DNA of 64,000 nucleotides from NCBI GenBank assembly GCA_016867715.1, contig VGIW01000005.1, positions 17,231-81,230 on the forward strand, written 5' to 3'. Position 1 is the first letter of the stretch; each line of letters starts with the position of its first letter. Below, one piece after another: positions 35,217 through 43,772 of this stretch. The notes beneath the pieces are model-generated. The model was not told where the DNA came from. It searched no databases and saw only the letters and a list, made by a program, of their open reading frames with translations. A program made the translations under genes and the position numbers. This stretch comes from Candidatus Eisenbacteria bacterium. GTDB lineage: Bacteria; Orphanbacterota; Orphanbacteria; Orphanbacterales; Orphanbacteraceae.

Positions 35217-36448
35217 GCGGGAACCTCCCCGAGGAGGCCCTCGCGCGCGAGACGGCCGGCGCAGCGCGCGGCCGCCCCTCGTTCCGCGAGAAGGGCGGCG
35301 CGCCCCGCCTCGCCGCGGCGCCTTCGCTCCCCGTCGTCGGCGAAGAGATCGAGAATCCTCCGAGCGAGCGCCTCGCTGTCGCACGTTTCCTCGAGCGCGC
35401 CCGCCTTCTCGAGAAGGTCGGCGATCTCGCGGCAGTTCTCCCGGTGCGGCCCCATCAGCACCGGCACGCCGAATCGGGCCGGTTCCGCCGGGTTGTGTCC
35501 GCCGTGGCGCGAGAGGGACCCGCCGACGAACGCGACGTCCGCCGCGGCATAGAAGGAAAGAAGATCGCCGATCGTGTCGACGAGGACCGCCCGTCCCGGG
35601 GAACCGCGCGCCTCGCTCCAACGACTCCACGGAATCCCGATCGCCGCGAGGTACTCGGCGGCGCGCGCGGGGTGTCTCGGGACCACCGCAACGCCGTGCT
35701 TCTCGTTCGCCGCGAGCACGGCGCGCACCGCGCGGAGAACCGCGCCTTGCTCGCCCGATCGAACCGAACCGAAAACGACCCATCGCTCGTCCGCGTGTTT
35801 TCGGAGCCCGAGGTCGCGGGGATCGGCTCCCTCCGAGTCGATCTTGGTGTTCCCGTGGACGAAGATCCTCTCCGCCGGAACGCCGAACGCCGCGAAGCGC
35901 CGTGCGTCGATCGCCCGCTGCACGCCGAGGAGCGACACGCGCGCGAGCGCCGCCCGATAGAGCGGCCGCGCGAAGCGCATCCTCCGGAACGCCCTCGCGG
36001 AGATCCGCCCGTTCACGATCGCGACCGGGACGGAGCGGCGCGACGCCTCTCGCAGAAGGTTCGGCCAGATCTCGGTCTCGACGAGAAGAAGGGCGCGCGG
36101 GCGAATCGCGTCGAACGCGGAGCGCACCGCGGGCTCGAGATCGAGAGGCGCGTAGAGGGAGCGAACCTCCGGGATCCTCCCGGCGCGCCGCTTGCCGGCG
36201 GCGGTCATCGAGGTGAGCACGAGGTCCGCCTCCGGCCGCGCGCGACGGATCTCGCGAACGATCGGCTCCGCCCCTTCCGTCTCTCCCGCCGAGGCGGCGT
36301 GAATCCAGATCGGGCGGCGGGTCCCGAGCGCCTCGTAGCGACCGAGCCTCTCGTTTCTCTCGCTGGGGTCCCGGACGAGCAGCCGAAGCAGGGGAATAGC
36401 AAGAGGGCCAACGCATTTCGTAGCAATTCTATACAAAGCTTCCATCAT
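35213..36448 (-). CDS. waaA: 3-deoxy-D-manno-octulosonic acid (Kdo) transferase
   Basis: GT30 enzyme of 411 residues that adds Kdo to lipid IVA. An N-terminal membrane anchor (CVGPLAIPLLRLLV) precedes WIHAASAGETEGAEPIVREI, whose Glu is the catalytic base, then LVETEIWPNLLREASRRSVPVAIVNGRISARAFRR, VFGSVRSGEQGAVLRA, VVPRHPARAAE and FVGGSLSRHGGHNPAEPARFGVPVLMGPH with NCREIADLL. Start at ATG 36448 (tandem ATG ATG), overlapping the previous stop. One gene copy is seen; whether it adds one, two or more Kdo residues cannot be told. Confidence 0.95.
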   Translation of the reverse strand: MMEALYRIATKCVGPLAIPLLRLLVRDPSERNERLGRYEALGTRRPIWIHAASAGETEGAEPIVREIRRARPEADLVLTSMTAAGKRRAGRIPEVRSLYAPLDLEPAVRSAFDAIRPRALLLVETEIWPNLLREASRRSVPVAIVNGRISARAFRRMRFARPLYRAALARVSLLGVQRAIDARRFAAFGVPAERIFVHGNTKIDSEGADPRDLGLRKHADERWVVFGSVRSGEQGAVLRAVRAVLAANEKHGVAVVPRHPARAAEYLAAIGIPWSRWSEARGSPGRAVLVDTIGDLLSFYAAADVAFVGGSLSRHGGHNPAEPARFGVPVLMGPHRENCREIADLLEKAGALEETCDSEALARRILDLFADDGERRRRGEAGRAALLAERGAAARCAGRLAREGLLGEVPA

Positions 36449-37125
36449 GTGGATTCTCTCGCCCCGCAGAGCCGGTCCGCCTCCTTCGAGAGAACGACGA
36501 GCGCGTTCTCCACGCGAGCGCGCGCCTCCTCCACCTCTTCGGGCGAGAGAGTCCTCGGCACATCGATCGGCGGGCCGTACCCGACCGCGACGCGCGCGAA
36601 AGGGGCCGGGATCCGGAATCGGTCCCACGATCCGAGCGTGAGGCCTCGGTTCGAAGCGCTCGCGAGAGGAAGGATGGGAACACCGGCCCTCTGCGCGATG
36701 CGCACAACCCCCGCCTCGGCCGATTCCCGCGGGCCTCGCGGACCGTCCGGCGTGATCGCGAGATCGTAGCCTTCGGACGCGCGGCGCGCCATCTCCAGAA
36801 TCGCGCGTGCTCCCCCTCGTCCCGTCGACCCGCGCACCGATCCGAAGCCGAGGCTCTCCGTGACGCGGCGGATCATCTCTCCGTCCCGGTGGCGGCTGAT
36901 CAGAATGTGGATGCGCCGCCCGCGGTGCGTGAAGGTGAGCGGAAGAAGACGCCCGTGCCAGAACGCGTAGAGGACCCGCATGCCTCGCGACCGGCACGAC
37001 TCGAGATGCTCCTCGCCGAACCATCGAACCCGCCACGTGGAGCCGAGGATGCGGATGACGACAGGGCCGAGCCGCACCGCGAGATGAAAGACGAGCGCGT
37101 CGGAGAGCTTCGAGAGGCGGCTCAT
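36445..37125 (-). CDS. DUF374 lysophospholipid-acyltransferase-like protein
   Basis: A 226-residue membrane-associated protein of the DUF374 family. YAFWHGRLLPLTFTHRGRRIHILISRHRDGEMIRRVTESLGFGSVRGSTGRGGARAILEM contains an HxxxxL-type acyltransferase region, and DLAITPDGPRGPRESAEAGVVRIAQRAGVPILPLASASNRGLTLGSWDRF is the family hallmark. Lying between lpxB and waaA, it is a candidate secondary acyltransferase for lipid A, in place of a classical LpxL, which is not seen. Role is inferred from position. ATG at 37125 overlaps the lpxB stop. Confidence 0.85.
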   Translation of the reverse strand: MSRLSKLSDALVFHLAVRLGPVVIRILGSTWRVRWFGEEHLESCRSRGMRVLYAFWHGRLLPLTFTHRGRRIHILISRHRDGEMIRRVTESLGFGSVRGSTGRGGARAILEMARRASEGYDLAITPDGPRGPRESAEAGVVRIAQRAGVPILPLASASNRGLTLGSWDRFRIPAPFARVAVGYGPPIDVPRTLSPEEVEEARARVENALVVLSKEADRLCGAREST

Positions 37126-38243
37126 TCGAGAATCCTCAAGACTTCTTCGGCGGCGCGTCCCGAGGCGCCCCCCTCGCCGAGCGTCTCCTTGACGGCGCGG
37201 ATCCGCGCGCGCATCGCCTCGAGGCGTTCGGGATGCAGGAGCCACTCGCGGGCGACCGGAAGAAGACGATCGGGCGCCGCGTCCCCCTGGAGAAACTCGG
37301 GGGCGAGGCGTTCCCCCGCGAGGAGGTTCACCATGCCGACGTGCGGAACGCGCACGAGCCTCTTTCCGATCATCCAGGAGATCGGCGAGACGCGGTAGAG
37401 GACCGCCATCGGGGTCCCGACGCAGACCGCCTCGACCGTCATCGTCCCCGACGCGACGAGCGCGAACCCCGAGGCGGCGAGCAGGTCATAGGTCTCCCCT
37501 CGAAGGAGCGGCGTCTGCCCCGCGTCCGAACGGCGATAGACGACGTCGTCCAAGGTGGGCGCCGCCCCGATGAGCGGCGCGACCGGAAAGCCCTCGTCCG
37601 CGAGGCGCCGAATCGTCCGCGTCATGACGGGGAGGAGGCGCTCGACTTCATGCGCGCGGCTTCCGGGGAAGAGCCCGATGATCGTTTGGCTCTCAAGAAT
37701 CTCCCGGCGCTCGCGAAACTCCCCCGGGGTTCCGGAAGGCCTCGCGAGATCGACGAGGGGATGGCCGACGAAGCGGACCGGCACGCCCCGCGCGCGAAAG
37801 AAAGTCTCCTCGAACGGGAGGATCACGAGAAGAACGCGGACGAGCTCCCGAAGAGCGCGCACCCTTCCGGCGCCCCACGCCCATGCTTGCGGCGCGACAT
37901 AGTAGACGACCGGAACCGACTCCGACGCGGCGGCGCGCGCGAGACGAAGGTTGAAGCCGGGGAAATCGATGAGGACGACCGCGGCGGGGCGCCTCCGGCG
38001 GATCTCCTTACGCATGCGGGAGAGGGCGCGGAGGAAGAAGGGAACGCGGAGCGCCACCTCGGAGAACCCGAGCACGGAGAAGTCGCGGATCGGGAAGAGG
38101 ATCTCAACCCCCTCCTTCTCCATCCGCTCCCCGCCCGCGCCCCAGAAGGCGAGGTTGTCCGTTCGCGCGCGAAGCTCGCGGACGAGCTCCGCTCCGTAGA
38201 GCTCGCCCGAGGCCTCTCCCGCGACGACCAGCACGTTCTTCAT
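37122..38243 (-). CDS. lpxB: Lipid-A-disaccharide synthase
   Basis: GT19 enzyme of 373 residues that joins lipid X and UDP-2,3-diacylglucosamine. It begins VLVVAGEASGELYGAELVREL, then FWGAGGERMEKEGVE, DFSVLGFSEV, VLIDFPGFNLRLARAA, VYYVAPQAWAWGAGRV, LLVILPFEETFF, VGHPLVD, GLFPGSRAHEVERLLPVM, ALVASGTMTVEAVCVGTPMAVLYRVSPISW and PHVGMVNLLAGERLAPEFLQ, an almost textbook LpxB sequence. ATG at 38243 overlaps the previous stop (ATGA). Confidence 0.96.
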   Translation of the reverse strand: MKNVLVVAGEASGELYGAELVRELRARTDNLAFWGAGGERMEKEGVEILFPIRDFSVLGFSEVALRVPFFLRALSRMRKEIRRRRPAAVVLIDFPGFNLRLARAAASESVPVVYYVAPQAWAWGAGRVRALRELVRVLLVILPFEETFFRARGVPVRFVGHPLVDLARPSGTPGEFRERREILESQTIIGLFPGSRAHEVERLLPVMTRTIRRLADEGFPVAPLIGAAPTLDDVVYRRSDAGQTPLLRGETYDLLAASGFALVASGTMTVEAVCVGTPMAVLYRVSPISWMIGKRLVRVPHVGMVNLLAGERLAPEFLQGDAAPDRLLPVAREWLLHPERLEAMRARIRAVKETLGEGGASGRAAEEVLRILE

Positions 38244-38845
38244 CCGCGCCCCCCGAGAAGCGGCGCGCGAAGGAGCATCGCGCCGAGAAGAAGACCGATC
38301 GCGGCAAGCGTTGGTCTCTCGACGCGGAGCGCCGCGCGCATCCCGAGGCCCGGCTTCCCGATCGATCGTCCCCACCCGCGCGGGAAGAAGCGGGGAACGG
38401 CGTTCTTGTATGCGGCGAACTCTTCGGGAAAGCGGCGCGCGAGCTCCGCCTCCTCCGCGCGGATGATCGCCGCGTACTGGACCGCGAAGAGGATCCAGAG
38501 AAGAGGAGGAAGGACCGGAATCCCCGAGAAGAGAGCGAGCCCGGTCGAGAGAAGGAGGTTGCCGAGATAGAGCGGGTTCCGCGTGCGGGCGTAGGGTCCC
38601 TCCGCGACGAGGGTCTCCCCTCCGAGCGCGCGCGAACGGGACGATCCCCCGATGAAGCGGAGCGAGTCGATCCGAAGCGTCTCGCCGAGAAGAACGAGAG
38701 GCATTCCGGCGCCGATCGACCATCCCGTCGGCCGGCTCGCGAGGAGAACGACGAGGACGAGGGGAAGGGGCGTGTAGGCCCGCCATCGATAGAGGAAACG
38801 CCCGATCCGTTCCGCACGCGGCCTCACGCCCGCCGCCCTATCCAC
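38240..38845 (-). CDS. Isoprenylcysteine carboxyl methyltransferase-like/phospholipid methyltransferase membrane protein
   Basis: A 201-residue protein with four to five membrane segments. LVAEGPYARTRNPLYLGNLLLSTGLALFSG is the conserved SAM-binding motif of the ICMT/PEMT family, and RAEEAELARRFPEEFAAYKNAVPRFFPR follows as usual. It would methylate a lipid or membrane-bound substrate. Substrate is unknown; a lipid A or envelope lipid target is suggested only by its place between the oxidoreductase and lpxB. GTG at 38845 is chosen, 8 bp inside the previous gene. Confidence 0.85.
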   Translation of the reverse strand: MDRAAGVRPRAERIGRFLYRWRAYTPLPLVLVVLLASRPTGWSIGAGMPLVLLGETLRIDSLRFIGGSSRSRALGGETLVAEGPYARTRNPLYLGNLLLSTGLALFSGIPVLPPLLWILFAVQYAAIIRAEEAELARRFPEEFAAYKNAVPRFFPRGWGRSIGKPGLGMRAALRVERPTLAAIGLLLGAMLLRAPLLGGRG

Positions 38846-39812
38846 CGGTCCCCCGGTTCTTGCGGATCTTCTCGAGAATCGCGTGGCCGATGCAGAGCGC
38901 CTCGGTCGCCTCCCCCGCCGGAACGACTCTCGCTTCCCCTCCCCTCACGGCTCTTAAGAAATGAAGGATCTCAATGCGAAGGGGTTCTCCCTTCTCCACC
39001 TCGAGGGCGCGCCTCTCGATCAGTCTCGCGAACGACTCAGGCGTGAGACGGTCGGGCGGCGGGAGCTCGCCGGTCCGTCGATAGATCGTGGCCGCCTGCT
39101 CCGTGTAGTCGAGGGAGATATACCGGTTCTCCTCGAAGATGCGGATCTTGCGGGTCTTCGCGAGGGAGATCCGGCTCGCCGTGAGGTTCGCGACGCACCC
39201 GTTCTCGAAGCGAAGGCGGGCGTTCGCGATGTCGATGTTCGGCGAGAGGACGGCGACCCCCGTCGCCTCGAGCCCCGCGAGGGGCGAGCGCGCGATCCGT
39301 AGGAGGATGTCGATATCGTGGATCATGAGATCGAGGACGACCGAGACATCGAGACCGCGCACGTCGAAGGGGGAGAGACGGTGGATCTCGACGAAGCGGG
39401 GATCGCACCCCTCGGCGAGAAGCGCCGCGACCGCCGGGTTGAAGCGCTCAAGATGCCCGACGGCGAGGATCCTTCCGGCGCGGCGGGCCGCGCGCTCCAT
39501 CTCCTCGGCCTCGGCGGGAACCGGAGCGATCGGCTTCTCGACGAGAACATGGACGCCGCGCGCGAGTGCCCGGAGAGCGACCTCGCCGTGCGCGGAGGTC
39601 GGAACGGCGATCGTTGCCGCCTCGACCTCGCCGAGCAGATCGTCGAGGTCGTCGTACGCGCGGCCGCCGCCTCGGGCCGCCGCCGCGCGCGCCCGCTCCG
39701 GATCGCGATCGTAGCAGCCGACAAAACGGGCTTCCGGCGCCGAGGCGAGCACGCGGACGTGGTTCGCACCCCAGGCGCCGACGCCGATCACCCCGATGCG
39801 AACCGGTTCCAT
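38838..39812 (-). CDS. Gfo/Idh/MocA-family NAD(P)-dependent oxidoreductase in the lpxA-lpxB interval
   Basis: A 324-residue dehydrogenase with the Rossmann start VRIGVIGVGAWGANHVRVLA and the family's VLVEKPIAP (catalytic-region Lys), GHLERFNPAVAAL, IHDIDILLRIARSP and a C-terminal alpha/beta domain. Genes of this family often sit beside lpxA. In Acidithiobacillus the analogous GnnA oxidises UDP-GlcNAc at C3 for lipid A with amide-linked chains, but the partner aminotransferase is not adjacent here. ATG at 39812 is chosen for the clean Rossmann start; its Shine-Dalgarno is weak. 85 nt after lpxA. Confidence 0.88.
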   Translation of the reverse strand: MEPVRIGVIGVGAWGANHVRVLASAPEARFVGCYDRDPERARAAAARGGGRAYDDLDDLLGEVEAATIAVPTSAHGEVALRALARGVHVLVEKPIAPVPAEAEEMERAARRAGRILAVGHLERFNPAVAALLAEGCDPRFVEIHRLSPFDVRGLDVSVVLDLMIHDIDILLRIARSPLAGLEATGVAVLSPNIDIANARLRFENGCVANLTASRISLAKTRKIRIFEENRYISLDYTEQAATIYRRTGELPPPDRLTPESFARLIERRALEVEKGEPLRIEILHFLRAVRGGEARVVPAGEATEALCIGHAILEKIRKNRGTGG

Positions 39813-39897
39813 CGTTCGGAGTCTCTCAACAATCGGCTCGTGCCGCGCCCTTCCCCGCGTGCCGGGCGGGGGGTTCCGCCGATTCACCGGGCCGGGA

Positions 39898-40692
39898 CTA
39901 GGTGATGCCCCTCTCCGAGGTCTCGATGAAGCGGAGAAGGTGCCGGATCTCCGGCAGGTCAGGAAGCTCCGCGCGGATCGCCTCCACCGCTTGCGGCGTG
40001 TTCTTCTCCGACCGGTACAGGATCTTGTACGCCTTGCGGAGCGCCGCGCGCGTCTCGGCCGGGAAACCGCGCCGCTCGAGCCCGACCTGGTTGATGCCGG
40101 CCACTCGAAGAGGATTGCCCGCGGCGAGGAAATACGGAGGAACGTCCTGGGCCACGCGCGAGCCGCCTCCGATGAAGGAGTGTCCTCCGATTCGCACGAA
40201 CTGGTGAACCGGGGTGACCCCGCCGATGCTCGCGTGATCCTCCACCGTCACGTGGCCGGCGAGGTTCACCGCGTTCGCGAGAATCGTGTGGTTCCCGACC
40301 ACGCAGTTGTGCGCGATGTGGACGTACGCCATCAGAAGATTGTGGCTCCCGATGCGCGTCGCCTCGTTCTCCTCGGTCGCGCGGTGGATCGTGACGAACT
40401 CGCGAATCGTGTTCTGTTCGCCGATCTCCACGAGGCTCTCCGCCCCGCGGTACTTGAGGTCCTGCGGCTCGACCCCGATGCACGTCGAGTGCAGGATCGT
40501 GCATCCGGCTCCGATCACGGTCCGCCCGTCGATCACGTTGTGCGCGCCGATCGAGGTTCCGTCCCCGATCGACACGTTCGGGCCGACGATCGTGTACGGA
40601 CCGACGGCGACATCCTTGCCGATCCTCGCCCCCGGCGCGACGAGAGCGGTCGGGTGAATGGTCCCGGGCATGATCCCGGGTTCGATCCTCAT
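39898..40692 (-). CDS. lpxA: UDP-N-acetylglucosamine acyltransferase
   Basis: Left-handed beta-helix enzyme of 264 residues that puts the first acyl chain on UDP-GlcNAc. Hexapeptide repeats (IHPTALVAPGARIGKDVAVGPYTIVG...) fill the first two thirds; HIAHN carries the catalytic histidine at about H128, and GGVTPVHQFVRIGGHSFIGGGSRVAQDVPPYFLAAGNPLRVAGIN is diagnostic. ATG at 40692 has GAGGAG 6 nt before it and gives the usual length; an in-frame GTG at 40728 overlaps the fabZ stop but lacks a ribosome site. Confidence 0.96.
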   Translation of the reverse strand: MRIEPGIMPGTIHPTALVAPGARIGKDVAVGPYTIVGPNVSIGDGTSIGAHNVIDGRTVIGAGCTILHSTCIGVEPQDLKYRGAESLVEIGEQNTIREFVTIHRATEENEATRIGSHNLLMAYVHIAHNCVVGNHTILANAVNLAGHVTVEDHASIGGVTPVHQFVRIGGHSFIGGGSRVAQDVPPYFLAAGNPLRVAGINQVGLERRGFPAETRAALRKAYKILYRSEKNTPQAVEAIRAELPDLPEIRHLLRFIETSERGIT

Positions 40693-40724
40693 GTTCGTCT
40701 CCTCGGGGGTCGCTCTGCTTCGGC

Positions 40725-42053
40725 TCACCGGTCCACGATCATGGAGAGGAGATCCGCTCCGGCGACCAGGTCGTCTCCCACGTAGGCGCGGCCGCGCATC
40801 TTGCAGGCCCTCGTCTTCAACCTCAGAAGCTCGAGTTCGAACCGGAGCGTGTCTCCGGGGAGAACCGGCTTGCGGAACTTCGCGTCATCGATGCCCATAA
40901 AGTAGACCAGCTTCCCTTCCGGGTGATCCACCGACGAGAGGAGAAGAATCCCGCCGGTCTGCGCCATCGCCTCGATGATGAGCACGGCGGGCATGATCGG
41001 GTGCCCCGGGAAATGCCCGATGAAGAACGGCTCGTTGATCGTGACATTCTTGATCCCCACCACGCGGGTTTCCGTGAGCTCGATAATCCGGTCCACCAGG
41101 AGGAACGGATAGCGGTGGGGCATGATCTTCATGATGAAGTTGATGTCGACGTTGGATGCGTGAAGGACCTCGTGCCGGAGCTTCAGGGTCGGCCCGTGCT
41201 TCTCCTCGGCGTAGCGGCGAAGGAGGCGCGCGAGCTTCACGTTCGCCGTGTGCCCCGCCTTGTGGGCGAGGATATGGCACCGCATCGGCAGGCCGACGAG
41301 GAAGAGGTCGCCGAGGAGGTCGAGGACTTTGTGGCGCACGAACTCGTCGGCGAACCGGAGCTGCTCGTCGCTCTCGACCGTCTCCTTGTGCACGACGATC
41401 GCGTTCGCGTATGTCCCTCCCTTGATCAGCCCCATCTGGCGCAAGCGGTCGACCTCGTTCTGGAGGGCGAACGTCCGCGCGGGCGCGATCTCCCGGCCGA
41501 ACGATTCCTCGTCGATGTCGAAGTTGACGTGTTGCGTGCCGATCACCGGGTTGTCGTACTGGATCGTGAAGCTGACCCGGAGCCCGTCGTGCGGAAGAAC
41601 GACCAGCTCGATCCCGTTTTCTTGAAGCGCGATCGGGCGATCGACGCGCAAGTAGAAGCGTTCGGCGTCCTGCTCTTGAATCCCCGCTTCGCGGAGGAGG
41701 CGCACGTAGGGGAGAGCGCTCCCGTCCGGCTCGGCCGGCTCCTCCGAGTCGATCTCGATGCGGACGTTGTCGATCCCGAGCCCGGCGACCGTCGCGAGGA
41801 CATGCTCGACGGTGCTGATCCGGACGTTTCCTTTCTCGAGAATCGTCCGGCGCATGCTCCCTTCCATGTCGACGGTGTTCGTGATGTCCGCGACGATCTC
41901 GACCGGTTCATCCAGATCGACGCGCACGAAGCGGACGCCCGTGTTCGGCGGCGCGGGGCGAAAGCGCATCGTGACCTCGTGCCCCGTATGAAGCCCCACG
42001 CCGGAGATCGAGGCCTCGCGGGCGATCGTTCGCTGGCGCGTGCGGGAGCTCAT
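40725..42053 (-). CDS. lpxC-fabZ: Bifunctional LpxC deacetylase - FabZ dehydratase fusion
   Basis: Two enzymes in one 442-residue chain. Residues about 1-295 are LpxC (UDP-3-O-acyl-GlcNAc deacetylase, the committed lipid A step): zinc ligands H84, H241 and D245 (TVEHVLA, RHKVLD) and H268 (KAGH). Residues about 301-442 are FabZ (3-hydroxyacyl-ACP dehydratase): MPHRYPFLLVDRI, FFIGHFPGHPIMPAVLIIEAMAQ with H347 and E361. All catalytic residues look intact. ATG at 42053 overlaps the lpxD stop (ATGA). Such fusions are known in Bacteroidetes, Fibrobacteres and allied groups. Confidence 0.97.
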   Translation of the reverse strand: MSSRTRQRTIAREASISGVGLHTGHEVTMRFRPAPPNTGVRFVRVDLDEPVEIVADITNTVDMEGSMRRTILEKGNVRISTVEHVLATVAGLGIDNVRIEIDSEEPAEPDGSALPYVRLLREAGIQEQDAERFYLRVDRPIALQENGIELVVLPHDGLRVSFTIQYDNPVIGTQHVNFDIDEESFGREIAPARTFALQNEVDRLRQMGLIKGGTYANAIVVHKETVESDEQLRFADEFVRHKVLDLLGDLFLVGLPMRCHILAHKAGHTANVKLARLLRRYAEEKHGPTLKLRHEVLHASNVDINFIMKIMPHRYPFLLVDRIIELTETRVVGIKNVTINEPFFIGHFPGHPIMPAVLIIEAMAQTGGILLLSSVDHPEGKLVYFMGIDDAKFRKPVLPGDTLRFELELLRLKTRACKMRGRAYVGDDLVAGADLLSMIVDR

Positions 42054-43123
42054 TCTTCGTCCCCCTCTTCGCCGTTCTCGAGCGGCGGGTCGCCCGCGGG
42101 CTTCCCCTCGAGCACGTTGACGCGCCTCTCGAGCGTCGCGAGCCTTCGAATGAGATCGGGAAGGCGCGTGATGCTGGCGTAGATCTTTCGGGAGAGGCTG
42201 TGCTCGCGCGCCGGATAGCCGGAGACGGCCGTGTTGGACGGGACGGATTTGGTGACTCCCGCCTGGGCCCCGACCTTGACGTTGTCTCCGATCCGGATGT
42301 GCCCGACGATGCCGGCTTGCCCCGCGAGCGTGACGTTGTCGCCGATCTCGGTGCTCCCGGAGATCCCCACTTGCGCAACGATGATCGTGTTCTCGCCGAC
42401 CACGGCGTTGTGCGCGATCTGCACCAAGTTGTCGATCTTCGTCCCCTTGCCGATGCGCGTCGTTCCCACCGTGGCCCGATCGATCGTGGTGTTCGCGCCG
42501 ATCTCCACGTCGTCTCCGATCACCACGCGGCCGATCTGCGGGATCTTCATGTGCCGGGGCCCGTTCTTCGTGAAACCGAAACCGTCGCTCCCGATCACGG
42601 AGCCGCTATGCAGAATGACGCGATCTCCGATCTCGGAATCCTCGCGGATCGTCACGTTCGGGTAGATGAGACAATCGCGGCCGATCCGCGCGCGGAACCC
42701 GACGTAGGTGTTCGGAAGAATGCGCGTCCCTTCCCCGATCGCCGCGTCGTCCTCGATCACCGCGTGCGGTCCGATCGTGACCGACGCGCCGATCGTCACG
42801 TTCTTGCCGATCACGGCGGTCGGGTGGATCCCGCATGGCTTCTCGTAGTCGCGCGGCGCGAACAGTTCAATCACGCGGAGGAACGCCACGTACGGATTCG
42901 GGCTTATGAGCAGCGTCTTTCCGGCGCCGGCCTCGACCCCGTTCTTGGAGAGGATGATCGCCGACGCGTCGGTGGAGCGGAGATGCGCTTCGTAGCGAGG
43001 GTTCGCGAAAAACGTGATATCGCCGGGACGCGCCTCGCGAATCCCGGCAACCCCCGTGATTTCGATGTCCGGATCCCCGACGATCTCCCCGCCGACGCGA
43101 TCCGCGATCTCTTGGAGTTTCAT
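42050..43123 (-). CDS. lpxD: UDP-3-O-(3-hydroxyacyl)glucosamine N-acyltransferase
   Basis: Third lipid A enzyme, a trimeric beta-helix of 357 residues. The N-terminal uridine-binding domain (MKLQEIADRVGGEIVGDPDIEITGVAGIREARPGDITFFANPRY) is followed by hexapeptide repeats, DGFGFTKN and LVQIAHNAVVGENTIIVAQVGISGSTEIG, with the catalytic His in QIAHN. A longer than usual C-terminal coiled tail (LIRRLATLERRVNVLEGKPAGDPPLENGEEGDEE) is acidic. No Shine-Dalgarno precedes the ATG, and a -10 lies about 10 nt upstream, so the message may be leaderless. First gene of the run down to 18699. Confidence 0.96.
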   Translation of the reverse strand: MKLQEIADRVGGEIVGDPDIEITGVAGIREARPGDITFFANPRYEAHLRSTDASAIILSKNGVEAGAGKTLLISPNPYVAFLRVIELFAPRDYEKPCGIHPTAVIGKNVTIGASVTIGPHAVIEDDAAIGEGTRILPNTYVGFRARIGRDCLIYPNVTIREDSEIGDRVILHSGSVIGSDGFGFTKNGPRHMKIPQIGRVVIGDDVEIGANTTIDRATVGTTRIGKGTKIDNLVQIAHNAVVGENTIIVAQVGISGSTEIGDNVTLAGQAGIVGHIRIGDNVKVGAQAGVTKSVPSNTAVSGYPAREHSLSRKIYASITRLPDLIRRLATLERRVNVLEGKPAGDPPLENGEEGDEE

Positions 43124-43132
43124 GACAGCGGA

Positions 43133-43161
43133 ATCCTAGCTGCGGGGGCGCCTTCCGTCAA
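43133..43161 (-). promoter_or_regulatory. Sigma70-like promoter of lpxD
   Basis: On the minus strand TTGACG (43161-43156), a 17-nt spacer and TAGGAT (43138-43133). Transcription would start near 43126, about 3 nt before the lpxD ATG at 43123. The block CTTGACGGAAGGC is also present in the lysS promoter. Confidence 0.7.
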
Positions 43162-43208
43162 GGTCTTTTTCGCTCACGGCGCCGGTCAAGGCGTTGCGGA
43201 ACCGCGAG

Positions 43209-43772
43209 TTATCGCGTCTCCGTCGGCTCGATCCCTCTGTTCAGCTCCTCGAGGATCCGGTCGGTGAGGTCGATCCCCGGGGCGGCGTAGACGATCCCTC
43301 CGACCGACGCGTCGAGCACGATCGTGTAGTTCTCCTCCTCGCCGATGCGCTGGAGGACGACGTTGATCTTCTCGATGATCGGCTGGATCAGCTCGCTGTT
43401 CTTCTCGGCGATCTTTCCTTGCGGGCCCCAGACCGACTGCGTGAAGGTCTCATAGGCCGCCTTCTTCTGATCGATCGCCTGCTTCCTCTCCTCCTTGCGC
43501 GTGTCCGAGAGCATGAGGCTCTGCGCCTGAAACTCCCTCTGAAGGGAATCGAGCTCGGCCTTCATCCCCTCGGCCTCCTTCACCCAGCCCGCGACCTCCT
43601 GGTCGAAGGAGCGCTGCGCGTCCTCGGTTCCTTTGAACTCGGCGAAGATGCGCGCGGAGTCGATGTACCCGATCTTCGGTTCCGCCGCGTCGATCGGACC
43701 GGCGCCGAGGGCCGCCGCAACGAACGCCGCGACCGCGCCTCCTCGAACGAGCCGCGCGATTCCTGTCTTCAC
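43209..43772 (-). CDS. ompH: OmpH/Skp-family periplasmic chaperone
   Basis: A 187-residue protein that would escort unfolded outer-membrane proteins to the Bam complex. A signal peptide (GAVAAFVAAALGAGPIDAA, cleavage near residue 30) is followed by KIGYIDSARIFAEFKG, the family's start, then a long charged coiled coil (about 45-115: AQRSFDQEVAGWVKEAEGMKAELDSLQREF) and a C-terminal strand region. GTG at 43772 has AGGAGG 7 nt upstream. It follows bamA, the standard order. 279 nt separate it from bamA. Confidence 0.93.
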   Translation of the reverse strand: MKTGIARLVRGGAVAAFVAAALGAGPIDAAEPKIGYIDSARIFAEFKGTEDAQRSFDQEVAGWVKEAEGMKAELDSLQREFQAQSLMLSDTRKEERKQAIDQKKAAYETFTQSVWGPQGKIAEKNSELIQPIIEKINVVLQRIGEEENYTIVLDASVGGIVYAAPGIDLTDRILEELNRGIEPTETR

